Notes: generated from the letters alone by a model not told the origin. A DNA stretch of 64,000 nucleotides from an uncultured Verrucomicrobiales bacterium (GCA_943789025.1 CALSSN010000016.1:62001-126000); one strand, 5' to 3'; positions 26,911 to 36,387 are shown, counted from the stretch's first letter. Made by a program: numbers and translations.

Positions 26911-27602
26911 GCCTGTTCTTTTGGTGGGAGAGGTGACCTGTCGAGGTATTCTGTCGGATCGTCGATCCCGGAGATCTGAAAAGCCTCGCGACGCTCGACA
27001 CAGGTGCCACACCGGCCGCAATGAACTTCACCACCTTGATAGCAGGACCAGGTCTTGCTGAAGTCGACCTCAAGCTCGGCTCCCCGGGCGACGATATTCT
27101 CTTTGCGCATCGCAATGAAAGGACGAAGAACTTGAATCCCCGCGTAGCTTCCCAACGCGATAGCTTCACTCATCGCTGCCATGAATTCCTCGCGGCAATC
27201 GGGGTAGATCGCGTGATCGCCGGAGTGGGCCGCGATAACGAGTCCACCCGCACCCTGAGACTCAGCGAAACCTGCAGCAATCGAAAGCATGATACCATTA
27301 CGAAATGGTACAACCGTGGCCTTCATACTTTCCTCCTCATAATGGCCCTCCGGGATGGCACCGCCCGAACGGAGAAGCGCTGAAGAGAAGTGCGCGTCAA
27401 TAAACCCCAAGTCGATGGTATGATGGGGAAGGCCCAAAGCTTGGCACTGAGCACTGGCGAAAGGAATCTCACAAGCATTGTGCTTAGACCCATAATCGAA
27501 ACTCAATCCGGCGATCACCTCCTGACCGCCTGCCACGGAATCGTGAAGAGCAACAACCGAATCCACTCCGCCACTGACTAAAACAACGACCGGAGAAATC
27601 AT
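26907..27602 (-). CDS. queC: 7-cyano-7-deazaguanine synthase
   Basis: 231 residues. ATP-dependent conversion of 7-carboxy-7-deazaguanine to preQ0. The PP-loop VLVSGGVDSVVALHDS is at about 7-22, the GLSFDYGSKHNACEI segment follows, and the C-terminal zinc site has four cysteines in CYQGGEVHCGRCGTCVERREAF. Overlaps the queF stop upstream and the queE start downstream by four bases each. Confidence 0.94.
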   Translation of the reverse strand: MISPVVVLVSGGVDSVVALHDSVAGGQEVIAGLSFDYGSKHNACEIPFASAQCQALGLPHHTIDLGFIDAHFSSALLRSGGAIPEGHYEEESMKATVVPFRNGIMLSIAAGFAESQGAGGLVIAAHSGDHAIYPDCREEFMAAMSEAIALGSYAGIQVLRPFIAMRKENIVARGAELEVDFSKTWSCYQGGEVHCGRCGTCVERREAFQISGIDDPTEYLDRSPLPPKEQA

Positions 27603-28012
27603 GACACTTCCGGATGCCTGACCTCAACCGTGAGCTGGATCCCTCCGCGGGCGGAGAACTCACCGACCACCCGAAGCTTCTGAGGGCTGCAGGTGGCAAG
27701 AATGTCGTCCGCGATGCGGTTGGTAATCTCCTCATTAAAGCTCTTATGACTCCGGTACGACTGGAGGTAAAGCTTAAGCGACTTGGTTTCGACACAGCAG
27801 TCGGCAGGAGTGTATGCGATGAGAAGGCTGGCGGTGTCCGGCTGGCCAGTCACCGGGCAGAGACTGCTGAATTCCGGATAGCTCAAGCGAATCTCGTAGG
27901 CGCGATCCGGGCTGGGATTCGGAAACGACTCCAAGGCAGCCTCATCAGGTGAATCAGGGAAGCCAGGAGTGGGATTACCAAGTTTAGTCAGAGAAGAGGA
28001 ATCAGCAGCCAT
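27599..28012 (-). CDS. queF: NADPH-dependent preQ0 reductase (type I)
   Basis: 137 residues from the ATG at 28012 (MAADSSSLTKLGNPT). Reduces the nitrile of preQ0 to the aminomethyl of preQ1. The catalytic cysteine lies in FSSLCPVTGQPD, and the QueF motif with the NADPH-binding residues is CCVETKSLKLYLQSYRSHKSFNEE. Short (unimodular, type I) form. First gene of the deazaguanine operon; it starts 22 bases downstream of cimA and may be transcribed with it. Confidence 0.93.
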   Translation of the reverse strand: MAADSSSLTKLGNPTPGFPDSPDEAALESFPNPSPDRAYEIRLSYPEFSSLCPVTGQPDTASLLIAYTPADCCVETKSLKLYLQSYRSHKSFNEEITNRIADDILATCSPQKLRVVGEFSARGGIQLTVEVRHPEVS

Positions 28013-28034
28013 CTGTGAACTTTTAAACGTGGTT

Positions 28035-29615
28035 TCAAGCAAGGAGCCGTGCTTCCTTGGCCAGGAAATACTGCAGCGAGTCGGCCAACGCTTCATAGGA
28101 GGCGCTGATGATGTTCTCACTGACCCCGACGGTCCCCCAGGTTTCCTCATGATCGGAACTTGTGATCAGAACCCGTGTCCGCGCCGCGGTGGCACTTTTC
28201 GAGTCAATGATCCTGACTTTGTAATCCTGAAGAACCACTTTTGAAATGTGGGGGTAGACCTCTGACAGGGCTTTTCGCAGGGCAGCATCGAGTGCGTTGA
28301 CAGGACCATCTCCGTTGGCGACTTCGTAAAGCTGCTCGCCATCGACGTTGACTTTCACCGTGGCTTCGCACGTCTCATACCCTTTCTCCGGGTTGCGACG
28401 GGTTGTGGAGTGGTATTCCTCAAGCACAAAAGCCGGTTGAATCTGACCGAGTTCTTTCCGCAGAAGAAGCTCAAAGGACCCGCCGGCCGCTTCAAACTCA
28501 TAGCCTTCCTTCTCCATGGCCTTTACCTTGGCAAGCACAGCCCTTGCCTCCGGGCTGCCTTTCTTCAGCGCAATGCCGCGCTTTTCAGCAAGCATCAAAA
28601 CGTTCGACTGCCCGGAAAGTTCGGAGACAAGAATCTGCTGTTGGTTCCCTACCCGCTCGGGTTCAATGTGCTCGTAACTATGAGCGATCTTCTGCACGGC
28701 ATTGACATGCATGCCGCCTTTATGAGCGAAACAGGTGCGGCCGATATACGGAGCTCGTGGATTGGGTGCCATGTTAGCAGCCTCGTCGACAAAGAAGGCG
28801 AGGTTACTCAACTGGCTGAGATCATTGACACATGAGATGCCAAGCTTCAGCTCGAGGTTTGGTATGACCGAAGTGAGATTGCAGTTTCCAGTACGCTCAC
28901 CGTAGCCATTGATGGTTCCTTGGACCTGACTGGCACCAACTCGCACCGCAGCAAGCGCATTGGCCACCCCGAGCCCCGCGTCGTCATGGGTGTGAATGCC
29001 GACCGGAATTCCAAGATCGCTGAGAACCTCAGCCGTAACCGCTTCGATTTCCTCGGGCATGGTTCCGCCATTGGTATCACAAAGAACGAGCATACTTGCC
29101 CCTCCTTCCTTGGCAGCACGGAGGGTATCGAGAGCATGCTCGCTGTCGGCCTTGTAACCATCAAAGAAATGCTCCGCATCGTAGATAACCTCTTTTCCCT
29201 TAGACGCCAGGTAGGCAGCAGTGTCCCGAATCATGGCCTGATTTTCTGCCACCGTGGTTTTCAAGACCTCGGTCACGTGAAGCTGCCAGCTTTTTCCGAA
29301 GAACGTGATCACCGGTGTTTCGGCATCGAGCAGAGTCTGGATCTGCGGATCATCTTCGACCGGGGTACCTTTCCTGCGCGTGCTTCCGAAAGCGACTATC
29401 TTCGCGTGTCGCCAGGGGTGATTCTTCGCCTTCTCAAAAAACTCCACATCCTTCGGATTTGAACCTGGCCACCCGCCTTCGATATAATCCACACCGAAAG
29501 CATCGAGTTTCTCAGCGATCCGGATCTTATCCAATGACGAGAGAGAAATCCCCTCCCCCTGGGTGCCGTCTCTCAGAGTGGTATCGTAGATGGTGACCTG
29601 ATGCTTAAAACTCAT
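28035..29615 (-). CDS. cimA: Citramalate synthase
   Basis: 526 residues. Condenses pyruvate and acetyl-CoA to (R)-citramalate, opening the pyruvate route to isoleucine. The HMGL-like TIM barrel begins with VTIYDTTLRDGTQGEGIS; the metal-binding HTHDDAGLGVANALAAV and the NGYGERTGNCNL motif follow. The second half (about 370-526) is the LeuA-type allosteric/dimerisation domain. The length and the YIEGGWPGSNPKD segment favour CimA over isopropylmalate synthase (LeuA). The ATG at 29615 has an AT-rich upstream region suitable for a promoter. Confidence 0.9.
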   Translation of the reverse strand: MSFKHQVTIYDTTLRDGTQGEGISLSSLDKIRIAEKLDAFGVDYIEGGWPGSNPKDVEFFEKAKNHPWRHAKIVAFGSTRRKGTPVEDDPQIQTLLDAETPVITFFGKSWQLHVTEVLKTTVAENQAMIRDTAAYLASKGKEVIYDAEHFFDGYKADSEHALDTLRAAKEGGASMLVLCDTNGGTMPEEIEAVTAEVLSDLGIPVGIHTHDDAGLGVANALAAVRVGASQVQGTINGYGERTGNCNLTSVIPNLELKLGISCVNDLSQLSNLAFFVDEAANMAPNPRAPYIGRTCFAHKGGMHVNAVQKIAHSYEHIEPERVGNQQQILVSELSGQSNVLMLAEKRGIALKKGSPEARAVLAKVKAMEKEGYEFEAAGGSFELLLRKELGQIQPAFVLEEYHSTTRRNPEKGYETCEATVKVNVDGEQLYEVANGDGPVNALDAALRKALSEVYPHISKVVLQDYKVRIIDSKSATAARTRVLITSSDHEETWGTVGVSENIISASYEALADSLQYFLAKEARLLA

Positions 29616-29904
29616 GGGTCTTGCTTGGATTCAAATAATGATGACTTTTCGTCTTTAGATCGAATAAATAGTGCTTTTTTCTTTCTCGCTCTCTCGCAGG
29701 GCTGGTGTCATGCACAGGGGTGAGGCCGTACCGGAAGGGATCTTATCTCCACCATGAACAGGAGGGAAAGTGCTCCGAAAATACCGCCGCGTCTCCTTTA
29801 TCAGCTAAACGGTGCTTCGGGGGGGAATGGTAATTCGAGCAGGAAAAAACATGCGAAAGAAGTCCGGCATCCTACGGGATGAGTTCCTTGCCGCAAACAG
29901 AAAT
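29616..29904. other. Intergenic region between hisF and cimA
   Basis: 289 bases. It should contain the end of the hisF transcript and the cimA promoter (AT-rich at 29630-29690). I looked for a leader peptide, T-box or RNA gene here and saw none I could support. Confidence 0.4.
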
Positions 29905-30711
29905 CTAGCCAACATCCCCCGTATCCTCACTGGCGGTGGCTGCAGGCGGGCGCATAGGAAGACCTTGATGGGCCAGATACTCCTTCGCCTCGGCAATCGT
30001 ATGCTCACCAAAGTGAAAAATGCTGGCAGCGAGAACCGCATCGGCTTTTCCCTCATCCAAAGCGTCAGCCAGGTGATCGAGCCCACCTGCTCCGCCACTT
30101 GCGATCACCGGAATCCCCACAGCTTCACTGACAGCTCGCGTCAGCTCAAGGTCGTAACCGTCTTTCGTCCCGTCAGCATCCATACTGGTAAGCAGAATCT
30201 CTCCCGCCCCCCGCTGCTCGACTTCCTGCGCCCATGCGATGACATCCCGTCCTACCGGCGTCCGTCCACCGTGCGTAAAGACTTCCCAGCCATCCGATAC
30301 CTGCTCCGAACGCCTCTTCGCATCGATAGCAACCACAATACACTGACTGCCAAACGCTGCCGCACCTTCCGAGACAAGATCAGGTTTATTCACGGCCGAG
30401 GTATTGACTGAAACTTTATCTGCTCCTGCGTGAAGCATGGTGCGCATATCCTCGACTGTTCGGATGCCACCTCCTACAGTCAGCGGCATAAAACAGTGTT
30501 CTGCGGTCTGACGAATAACATCGACCATCGAGCGTCGATTGTCTGATGAGGCGGTGATATCCAAGAAAACAAGCTCATCTGCACCCTGCCTGTTGTACTC
30601 AACCGCGCACTCAACCGGATCTCCTGCATCACGCAGCTCAACGAAATTTGTGCCTTTGACGACCCGTCCGTCGGTCACGTCGAGACAGGGAATGATACGC
30701 TTGGTCAACAT
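29905..30711 (-). CDS. hisF: Imidazole glycerol phosphate synthase cyclase subunit
   Basis: 268 residues from the ATG at 30711 ([20 protein letters not shown]). HisF uses ammonia from HisH to close the imidazole ring, giving IGP and AICAR. The first catalytic Asp is in IPCLDV and the second in IVVAIDAKR; phosphate-binding loops are [12 protein letters not shown] and [14 protein letters not shown] Pro/Ala-rich tail of about 15 residues ([14 protein letters not shown]) is longer than usual. HisH is not in the window. Confidence 0.94.
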   Translation of the reverse strand: MLTKRIIPCLDVTDGRVVKGTNFVELRDAGDPVECAVEYNRQGADELVFLDITASSDNRRSMVDVIRQTAEHCFMPLTVGGGIRTVEDMRTMLHAGADKVSVNTSAVNKPDLVSEGAAAFGSQCIVVAIDAKRRSEQVSDGWEVFTHGGRTPVGRDVIAWAQEVEQRGAGEILLTSMDADGTKDGYDLELTRAVSEAVGIPVIASGGAGGLDHLADALDEGKADAVLAASIFHFGEHTIAEAKEYLAHQGLPMRPPAATASEDTGDVG

Positions 30712-30794
30712 GAATAGAAGAGCTTGTCCGAATTCCAATGGATCATAGATGACGCGGAAACGCACGTAGAGTCTTCCAAAACCTGCGGCATTCC

Positions 30795-30822
30795 TTGATT
30801 AAATATTAAGACATCCTAAATT
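30795..30822 (+). promoter_or_regulatory. Candidate promoter of the tyrosine recombinase gene
   Basis: TTGATT at 30795-30800 and TAAATT at 30817-30822, spacer 16 bases. The -10 element ends five bases before the ATG at 30828, so transcription would begin at or just after the start codon (leaderless or nearly so). Seen by eye only. Confidence 0.3.
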
Positions 30823-30827
30823 CCCCC

Positions 30828-31745
30828 ATGGTTAAAGACCCGGCTGCTCAGAACCAGGAAGATTTTTTGGTCGAGAATTTCCTTGAGTTCATGGAAGTTG
30901 AGAGAGCTGCGTCTCCGAGAACACTGGCCAACTACCGGGACGCCCTGAGACGCTTTTCCGCCTGGCAGGGAGACACTCCCTCTCCTTGGGCGAAAGCTCA
31001 CCCAGACGACTTCCGAAGATATCTTTTTGACCTCATGAAGGCCGGAATGTCTCGGGCAACCGTCCGGCTCCATTTTGCATCGCTGAGAAGCTTCTACCGA
31101 TATCTGACGCGTCGTTGCGGACTGGAAAACAACCCGGTAGCAGATATTCTTCTTCCCAAGCTTGAGAAAAAACTTCCGGTCATTCTCACCGAATCTCAAA
31201 TGCTGGAGATGCTGGAACTCCCTCTCAAGACCGAACAAGCACGACAGGCTCCCTCCTGGATCGGCCACCGGGACGCTGCCGTCCTCGAGCTTTTTTACAG
31301 CACAGGAATTCGTCTTGCTGAGCTGGTGGCTCTCAATGTCGCTGATATCGACCCTCACACAGAAACTCTTCGCGTCATGGGTAAAGGATCGAAAGAACGC
31401 GTCTGCCCGATAGGAACACCCGCTCTGGAGGCGCTCAACCACTACCGTCACCGGGCTGGAATCAACGAGGGCGCACTCTTTCTCAGTAAGCTGCGGCGAA
31501 GGATTACCTCGCGGGCAGTCTCCAACATTCTTAAGAAATACCTCGACGCTTCAGGAATTGGCATCCAGGTCAGCCCCCATAAACTTCGCCACAGCTTTGC
31601 CACCCACATGCTCGACCACGGCGCCGATCTCAGAACGGTGCAGACATTACTCGGACATGCCAGCCTCTCTACCACTCAGATCTACACCCATGTCTCGGTG
31701 GAGCGCATGAAGAAAGTTTATGACCTGTCACACCCTCGGGCCTAA
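30828..31745 (+). CDS. xerC: Site-specific tyrosine recombinase XerC/XerD
   Basis: 305 residues. Integrase-fold recombinase that resolves chromosome dimers at dif. The N-terminal SAM-like DNA-binding domain (FLEFMEVERAASPRTLANYRDALRRF) is followed by the catalytic domain with the conserved residues: Arg in STGIRLAELVAL, Lys in MGKGSKERVCPIG, His-x-x-Arg in SPHKLRHSFATHML, His in LLGHASLSTTQ and the Tyr nucleophile in IYTHVS. Length and full motif set indicate a housekeeping Xer protein rather than a phage integrase. XerC versus XerD is not decided. It is tail-to-tail with the RNase P RNA gene. Confidence 0.88.
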   Translation: MVKDPAAQNQEDFLVENFLEFMEVERAASPRTLANYRDALRRFSAWQGDTPSPWAKAHPDDFRRYLFDLMKAGMSRATVRLHFASLRSFYRYLTRRCGLENNPVADILLPKLEKKLPVILTESQMLEMLELPLKTEQARQAPSWIGHRDAAVLELFYSTGIRLAELVALNVADIDPHTETLRVMGKGSKERVCPIGTPALEALNHYRHRAGINEGALFLSKLRRRITSRAVSNILKKYLDASGIGIQVSPHKLRHSFATHMLDHGADLRTVQTLLGHASLSTTQIYTHVSVERMKKVYDLSHPRA

Positions 31746-31790
31746 GATGGGCGCACCCGCCGGCCCGCCCCGGGCACTGGCAGTAAAAAG

Positions 31791-32201
31791 GTTGGGAACC
31801 GCCCTCATAAGCCGGATTCTGTCTCCGGTGAGAACACCGGCGGCAACCATTTATCTAGCCGACGCGAACGCCGGCTCCCGCTTGCACGGGTGCGACTATT
31901 ACCCGGGGATAGGCCTTTCGGCACCAGGCGAGCCGCCTGTTCCCCCTGTTCTGTCTTGCACCGCGTCGGGTTTACCCTGCCTCTTCACTTACGCTCAGAG
32001 CGGTGGGCTCTTACCCCACCATTTCACCCTTACTCCTGAGAGCCGAAACCCTCGGAAGCGGTCTATTTTCTGCGGCACTTTCCGTCACCGGTCTCTCGCG
32101 ATTCCGGTGCCCCCGCTTTCACGGGGCACGCTGCCCTGCGGTGTCCGGACTTTCCTCTCACAACCAAGGTTGCAAGCGGTCACCACGGGGCGGTTCCCAA
32201 T
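31791..32201 (-). ncRNA. rnpB: RNase P RNA (bacterial type A)
   Basis: Reading the minus strand from about 32201, the terminal helix P1 (UUGGGAACCGCCC) pairs with the 3' end GGGCGGUUCCCAA at 31792-31804. Universally conserved segments are in order: GAGGAAAGUCCGGAC, CAGGGCAG, GGUAAGAGCCCACCG, and the 3' part with ACAGAAUCCGGCUUAU. Helices around GCCCCGUGAAAGCGGGG and the AGUAAGGGUGAAA block are also recognisable. This is the catalytic RNA that matures tRNA 5' ends. About 410 bases, the usual size for type A. Ends are set by P1 and could shift by a few bases. Confidence 0.95.
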
Positions 32202-32210
32202 CATTCATCG

Positions 32211-32235
32211 GCCTTGAAGATTCAAGATTCAAGGC
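32211..32235. promoter_or_regulatory. Inverted repeat between rnpB and the OmpA-domain gene
   Basis: Perfect 8-base arms GCCTTGAA / TTCAAGGC with a nine-base spacer that itself carries TTCAAG. It lies 10 bases upstream of the RNase P RNA 5' end and 27 bases upstream of the OmpA-family ATG at 32262. The TTGAAT copies on the minus strand could be the rnpB -35 element (with GATGAA 17 bases on), so a protein bound here could affect both genes. Function inferred. Confidence 0.35.
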
Positions 32236-32261
32236 ACAATAACATGTGCTATTCTTCCCCC

Positions 32262-33362
32262 ATGGAGAAGGAAATCCTCCCGGAAACCTGGCAGGACACC
32301 CGGTCGTCCTTCCGAACCTTTCCCGTAATACGGGGGCTGCAGCAGTGGGTTGTTCTCGCTGTTCTTCTCTCTGTCTGCCTCCACATCCTGGTCTATGTGG
32401 CCATCATTGAGCTTCCCCTGGGAGATTACCTGACCAGCGAATCGTTCCGACGCGCATGGGACAGCAAAGAACGGGAACGCATTCAAATCAGCCCGGACCT
32501 TCTCTCCGAGGTGGAGCATCTGGCCGCCATAGAAAACCTCGCGCCCGAACCCATGGTGCAGGCACCTGATCTTACCCAGATCGACGCAGAACTCGACCTC
32601 TTTGAAGCTCAGGAGAATATGCCGGATAAGGAGGTCAAACTCACCCCGGACGTCACCGATGTGACCAATTTTCTTAAAGGCGAAGATGATTCCATGACCG
32701 CGGCGCGTCCCGCATCGACCGCACTAATCAGCGCCCTTGAGGTCACCAGTTCCTCCGGAGATTCACTTCTCAAGGAAGATATTTCTGAACTCAGCCGTGC
32801 CATGCTCAAATCCAGCGCCGTCTCTGAAGATCAGCTCCTTCTTGATGTCGCAATGCTGGATGAGGGAACCGCCCCCCCTGACGATGATCTTTTCGATGAT
32901 CTCTCCAGAGCAGAACAATCTGCCAGCATTGGTGCAGCCGAGGTGGAGGGGTTTAACACTCTCGACGGCCTGCTCGACCGCGCTGGAAAACTACCGGGAA
33001 ATCTCAAGCCGGTTCTCATGCCCACCGACCTTCTCTTCGCATACAACGAAGATACACTTGCCGACTCTGCACGTCTCAGTCTGATGAAACTCGGCCTTCT
33101 CATCCAGAAAAATCCGGACTCAGAATTTATCATTGAAGGTCATACCGACAGCTTCGGCACCGACGCGTTTAATATAAATTTGAGTCTTCGACGGGCCGCC
33201 GCAGTCGCCAACTGGTTGACGCAATCCCTCCGCCTTCCATCGGCAGGGATCCAGATCAAGGGGTATGGAGAGAGCTATCCACTTGTCGATCCCAGCGGAA
33301 CTCCCGAGCAACAGCAACTCAACCGCAGGGTCGAGATTGTAATTCGCCCCAAACAAAGCTGA
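32262..33362 (+). CDS. Membrane-anchored OmpA-domain protein
   Basis: About 366 residues from the ATG at 32262 (MEKEILPETW). One membrane segment at about 27-48 (WVVLAVLLSVCLHILVYVAI) follows a short cytoplasmic part. A long acidic, low-complexity spacer (about 80-250) comes next. The C-terminal OmpA/MotB-type peptidoglycan-binding domain is seen as LLFAYNEDTLADSARLSLMKLG, FIIEGHTDSFGTDAFNINLSLRRAAAV and IQIKGYGESYP with QLNRRVEIVI. It probably tethers the envelope to peptidoglycan. The order anchor, spacer, OmpA domain is shared with Verrucomicrobia envelope proteins of unknown specific role. Confidence 0.82.
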   Translation: MEKEILPETWQDTRSSFRTFPVIRGLQQWVVLAVLLSVCLHILVYVAIIELPLGDYLTSESFRRAWDSKERERIQISPDLLSEVEHLAAIENLAPEPMVQAPDLTQIDAELDLFEAQENMPDKEVKLTPDVTDVTNFLKGEDDSMTAARPASTALISALEVTSSSGDSLLKEDISELSRAMLKSSAVSEDQLLLDVAMLDEGTAPPDDDLFDDLSRAEQSASIGAAEVEGFNTLDGLLDRAGKLPGNLKPVLMPTDLLFAYNEDTLADSARLSLMKLGLLIQKNPDSEFIIEGHTDSFGTDAFNINLSLRRAAAVANWLTQSLRLPSAGIQIKGYGESYPLVDPSGTPEQQQLNRRVEIVIRPKQS

Positions 33363-33429
33363 AAGAGCGCGCAAGTGCGATAATTGACAGTACACTTCAG
33401 AACGATGAAGTGAAAATGAGAATTGAAGA

Positions 33430-35142
33430 ATGCCTTTGAACCAGCCAGAAAAAAGCTCGCCAGCTTCCTCGCCAGGAAGTTTCAAGGGACTTTCAGGCTC
33501 TGCTGGTCAGAAGAAGCGTTCTGCAGCAGTGAAAAAAGGAAGCAGTCCAAGATCCTACAATGCCGAGCCAGAAGAACAGGATCTGGAAGCGGCAGCCCTT
33601 TCCTTCCGAGCAGAGGCAAGAAAGCATCCGAACCAGAGAAAAAAGAAATTTCTTAATAGCAGGAAGTTTGTCGGAGGAACCTGGTTTCTCTGTGCCGGCC
33701 TCTTTCTTGGCCTTTTTGCTGGCGCCTACCTGACGATCGGGGCGCAGTTGATTAACCGCACTAACACCTCCGACCAAGAACTCAGAGGCAGTGATCAGCG
33801 CCATAACATCAAGCTCGCTGTAATTGCTAAGCAGATTCGCGAAAACAAGGGGGAATATGCCGGTAGAAGCACTCTCACCGGCTGGATGCGAAAATTTCCC
33901 AACTACACCGACGGCGTGGTCAGCCCCCTCTGGCCGTGGGTGGGATCCTTCCTAGTTCCCGAAGGAATCGAAGTCGATGCTCTGGAAATCAGCGCCAGCG
34001 AGCGGCTGCTCTTCGAGCGAGGAAAGCGTTTCCTCGTCGTCACGAGTTGTCTTGTTCTGGTGGTTACTGGCGCTTTCTTACTCCGATTTTTCTCACTTCC
34101 AGCCGTCTTTGTTCTCCTGCTGACAGGTGGACTTGGAGCTCTCCTCCAACGCAGTGCCTTTTACCAACCGGAGGTGCTTTCTTACATCTTTCTCGCCCTG
34201 TCGTGGGTGCTGGCCCTTTTTCTTCTCAAACGCAATTGCCTCCGCTACTATCTGCTTCTTGGTGTCTGCCTCGGTCTCGCTTATCTGGCCAAGACCTCGA
34301 TCCAGCCGATCGTAGGGGGCTTTCTCATCGCGACCACATTACGATGGATCGTGGCATTTCGGACCCGCAAGCAAGCGCAACCCCAGCTTCTCTGGAACCC
34401 CACAACCCATCTTATCGGACTCTGTGTCCTCGGATTTGCTTTCTGCCTCGTCACCGCCCCGCGGCTTCTCCACTCGAAGCAGCAGTATGGCAGCATGACC
34501 CATACCTACCCGTCCTACTGGATGTGGATGGATCGTTTCGAAGATGCTTACCTCTGGATGGGGAGTCATGGTAACGCAGAGGCAATCAAAGCCGCTGGCA
34601 GCGATGCCCCGAGCTTTTTGAATTACCTGAAAAATCATACGCTCGGCGAACTCACCCAACGATTCACCGGCGGAACTGCCGACGTCGTTGGCAGGTTCTT
34701 TTCTCCGCCGAAGGCCCGACGCGATAAAACCCCCCACCGGCCGTGGAAAGCCCTGCTCGAGCATCGCGGGACATACCTCGGCCTCCTCGCCCTGCTTGCC
34801 GCAGCGATGGCCCTGCAACACGCCTTGCTCAACCGAAGCCCCTTCTGTTTCGGCATCCAGGGAATTGCCTCCGCCACCTTTCTGGTCAGCACTTTCGTCA
34901 TCGCAGCGCTGGCCTACGGCTGGTATTCACCGATCGGCAAGGGCGACCGCTTCATGCTCTCACTCTATTTGCCACTGGTTATCTCGCTTATCTGGGCATG
35001 CGAGCGTCTGCACCAGGGACTGCCAAAAAACCGTTGGGCAGGACAATTTGCCTCGCGCTGTTACCTGGCGTCCATGGCAATGCTCTGCGCTGCGCTTGTC
35101 TGGCGAACCATCGAGATTCTCGAGCACCCGGAGTTTACGTAA
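33430..35142 (+). CDS. Integral membrane protein, possible GT-C (ArnT/PMT-like) glycosyltransferase
   Basis: 570 residues. A basic, Ser-rich cytoplasmic N-terminus of about 75 residues precedes the first membrane helix (FLCAGLFLGLFAGAYLTI). A soluble loop after helix 1 (SDQRHNIKLAVIAKQIRENKGEY ... WMRKFPNYTDGVVSPLWPWVGSFL) resembles the first periplasmic loop of ArnT/PMT transferases. Eight or more further hydrophobic segments follow (LVVTSCLVLVVTGAFLLRFF, LSYIFLALSWVLALFLL, YYLLLGVCLGLAYLAKTSI, HLIGLCVLGFAFCLV). Such proteins transfer sugars from lipid carriers at the outer face of the membrane. Family membership is a judgement from topology and should be treated as tentative. Confidence 0.6.
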   Translation: MPLNQPEKSSPASSPGSFKGLSGSAGQKKRSAAVKKGSSPRSYNAEPEEQDLEAAALSFRAEARKHPNQRKKKFLNSRKFVGGTWFLCAGLFLGLFAGAYLTIGAQLINRTNTSDQELRGSDQRHNIKLAVIAKQIRENKGEYAGRSTLTGWMRKFPNYTDGVVSPLWPWVGSFLVPEGIEVDALEISASERLLFERGKRFLVVTSCLVLVVTGAFLLRFFSLPAVFVLLLTGGLGALLQRSAFYQPEVLSYIFLALSWVLALFLLKRNCLRYYLLLGVCLGLAYLAKTSIQPIVGGFLIATTLRWIVAFRTRKQAQPQLLWNPTTHLIGLCVLGFAFCLVTAPRLLHSKQQYGSMTHTYPSYWMWMDRFEDAYLWMGSHGNAEAIKAAGSDAPSFLNYLKNHTLGELTQRFTGGTADVVGRFFSPPKARRDKTPHRPWKALLEHRGTYLGLLALLAAAMALQHALLNRSPFCFGIQGIASATFLVSTFVIAALAYGWYSPIGKGDRFMLSLYLPLVISLIWACERLHQGLPKNRWAGQFASRCYLASMAMLCAALVWRTIEILEHPEFT

Positions 35143-35177
35143 CCAGAGGATTCTTTCCTGAGAGGAAGCAGAGTTTT

Positions 35178-35459
35178 CTACACCTCTTCTCCACGCACCT
35201 TTGCCTTCTCTGAGTCACTGCGACCTCGAAGACGCTCTAATTCGCGGGCGAGTTGGGTCTTCAACTCGGAAACCTCTGAAAAATCTCCAGTTGCCTGAGC
35301 CTTGGAGATCAGATCTCCGAGAAAGAGTTCTTTCTCTGCAATACGAGCCTTGAATTTTTCCTCAATCTCAACCAGCATCTCTTTCTGTGCAGCGGAGAGC
35401 TTCGGGACAGGAGCCTCTTTTTCGAGGCGCTCCATAGCCAGTTCGTAAGCAGATTTCAT
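35178..35459 (-). CDS. Small charged coiled-coil protein, unknown
   Basis: 93 residues, strongly helical and charged: ERLEKEAPVPKLSAAQKEMLVEIEEKFKARIAEKELF, then LKTQLARELERLRGRSDSEKAK. No signal peptide or membrane segment. The composition is coherent from ATG to stop and codon use resembles the neighbours, so it is probably a real gene. It is convergent with the membrane protein gene and divergent from the HAD phosphatase gene (51 bases apart). Confidence 0.65.
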   Translation of the reverse strand: MKSAYELAMERLEKEAPVPKLSAAQKEMLVEIEEKFKARIAEKELFLGDLISKAQATGDFSEVSELKTQLARELERLRGRSDSEKAKVRGEEV

Positions 35460-35510
35460 AAGAAAACAATAGCCTTCATCGCGCTTTCGTCCAACGCTTG
35501 CAAAAAGAAG

Positions 35511-36359
35511 ATGCCGCCTTCCAATAACCCAAAATACACCTTTCTGCTCTGTTTCGATTTCGATGGAACACTAGCCCATCCATCTCACGATCCGCACTTC
35601 CACCCGCGTACTCTTGAATACCTGAAGGCCCTGCGTGGTGCTGGTGCCGCATGGGTAGTGATCTCCGGACGCGGCCTGAAAAATCTCCTCCGAGGATTCG
35701 GAGAAAACGGCCTATTTACACTTCCAGATTTGATCGTTGCCAACGAATACGAGATCTATCTTCCTGACGGCATGAACGGTTGGAGCTCGGCGGGAAGCTG
35801 GAACCAACAGATCTCGCGCGCCCAGGTCCAATTCCGACGAGGTCACCTACGCTTTCTGCGTGATCTCCAACAGTGGGTCAAAACCGATGCGAAGGCAGAT
35901 ATGCTCGAAGACGAGACAGGCAACTGGGGAATTGTTGCAGAGACCATCGACGAGATGGAACGCATTTGCGGGCGAATCGAAAGCTTTCAGCGAGAATTAC
36001 CCGACCTCGGATTTCACCGGAACGGACGCCACCTGCGCTTCTCCCATGCCGGATACAACAAGGGCGCTGCTTTGGCTGAACTCGGTCGGATGTTAGAAAT
36101 CGGGCCGGAACGGACCTTCACCGCGGGCGATAACCACAACGACTTACCCATGCTCGCGCCGGAACTTGCCCGCTTCCGCGCCTGTCCCGCGAATGCCGAA
36201 GAGGAGATCAAGAACCACCTGCGCGACACCTCGGGCTACGTCGCCAACGCGGAGGCAAGTCTCGGCATGATGGAAGCCATGCGCTACTTTTTTCAAGCAA
36301 ATCTCGATGAGCTCAAGATCACAACCCAAGGGAAGGACCCGCTCCTCGAAAACAAGTAA
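35511..36359 (+). CDS. HAD-superfamily phosphatase (type IIB, sucrose/trehalose-phosphatase-like)
   Basis: 282 residues, cytoplasmic. HAD motif I is LLCFDFDGTLAHP (nucleophile and acid/base Asp), motif II is VVISGRGLKN, and motif IV is FTAGDNHNDLPML. The Lys of motif III is probably in HAGYNKGAALAELGRML. The type IIB cap lies between motifs II and III. This layout is shared by sucrose-6-phosphate phosphatases, trehalose-6-phosphate phosphatases and Cof-type phosphatases; the substrate cannot be fixed here. Confidence 0.82.
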   Translation: MPPSNNPKYTFLLCFDFDGTLAHPSHDPHFHPRTLEYLKALRGAGAAWVVISGRGLKNLLRGFGENGLFTLPDLIVANEYEIYLPDGMNGWSSAGSWNQQISRAQVQFRRGHLRFLRDLQQWVKTDAKADMLEDETGNWGIVAETIDEMERICGRIESFQRELPDLGFHRNGRHLRFSHAGYNKGAALAELGRMLEIGPERTFTAGDNHNDLPMLAPELARFRACPANAEEEIKNHLRDTSGYVANAEASLGMMEAMRYFFQANLDELKITTQGKDPLLENK

Positions 36360-36387
36360 CCGACGGGCACTTACAGTCAACTGCAGC

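Noticed and set aside
29700-29760. Possible SRP RNA because of a CCGGAAGGGA segment
   Set aside because: The conserved GGUCAGG...AAGCAGC surroundings and the flanking helix are missing.
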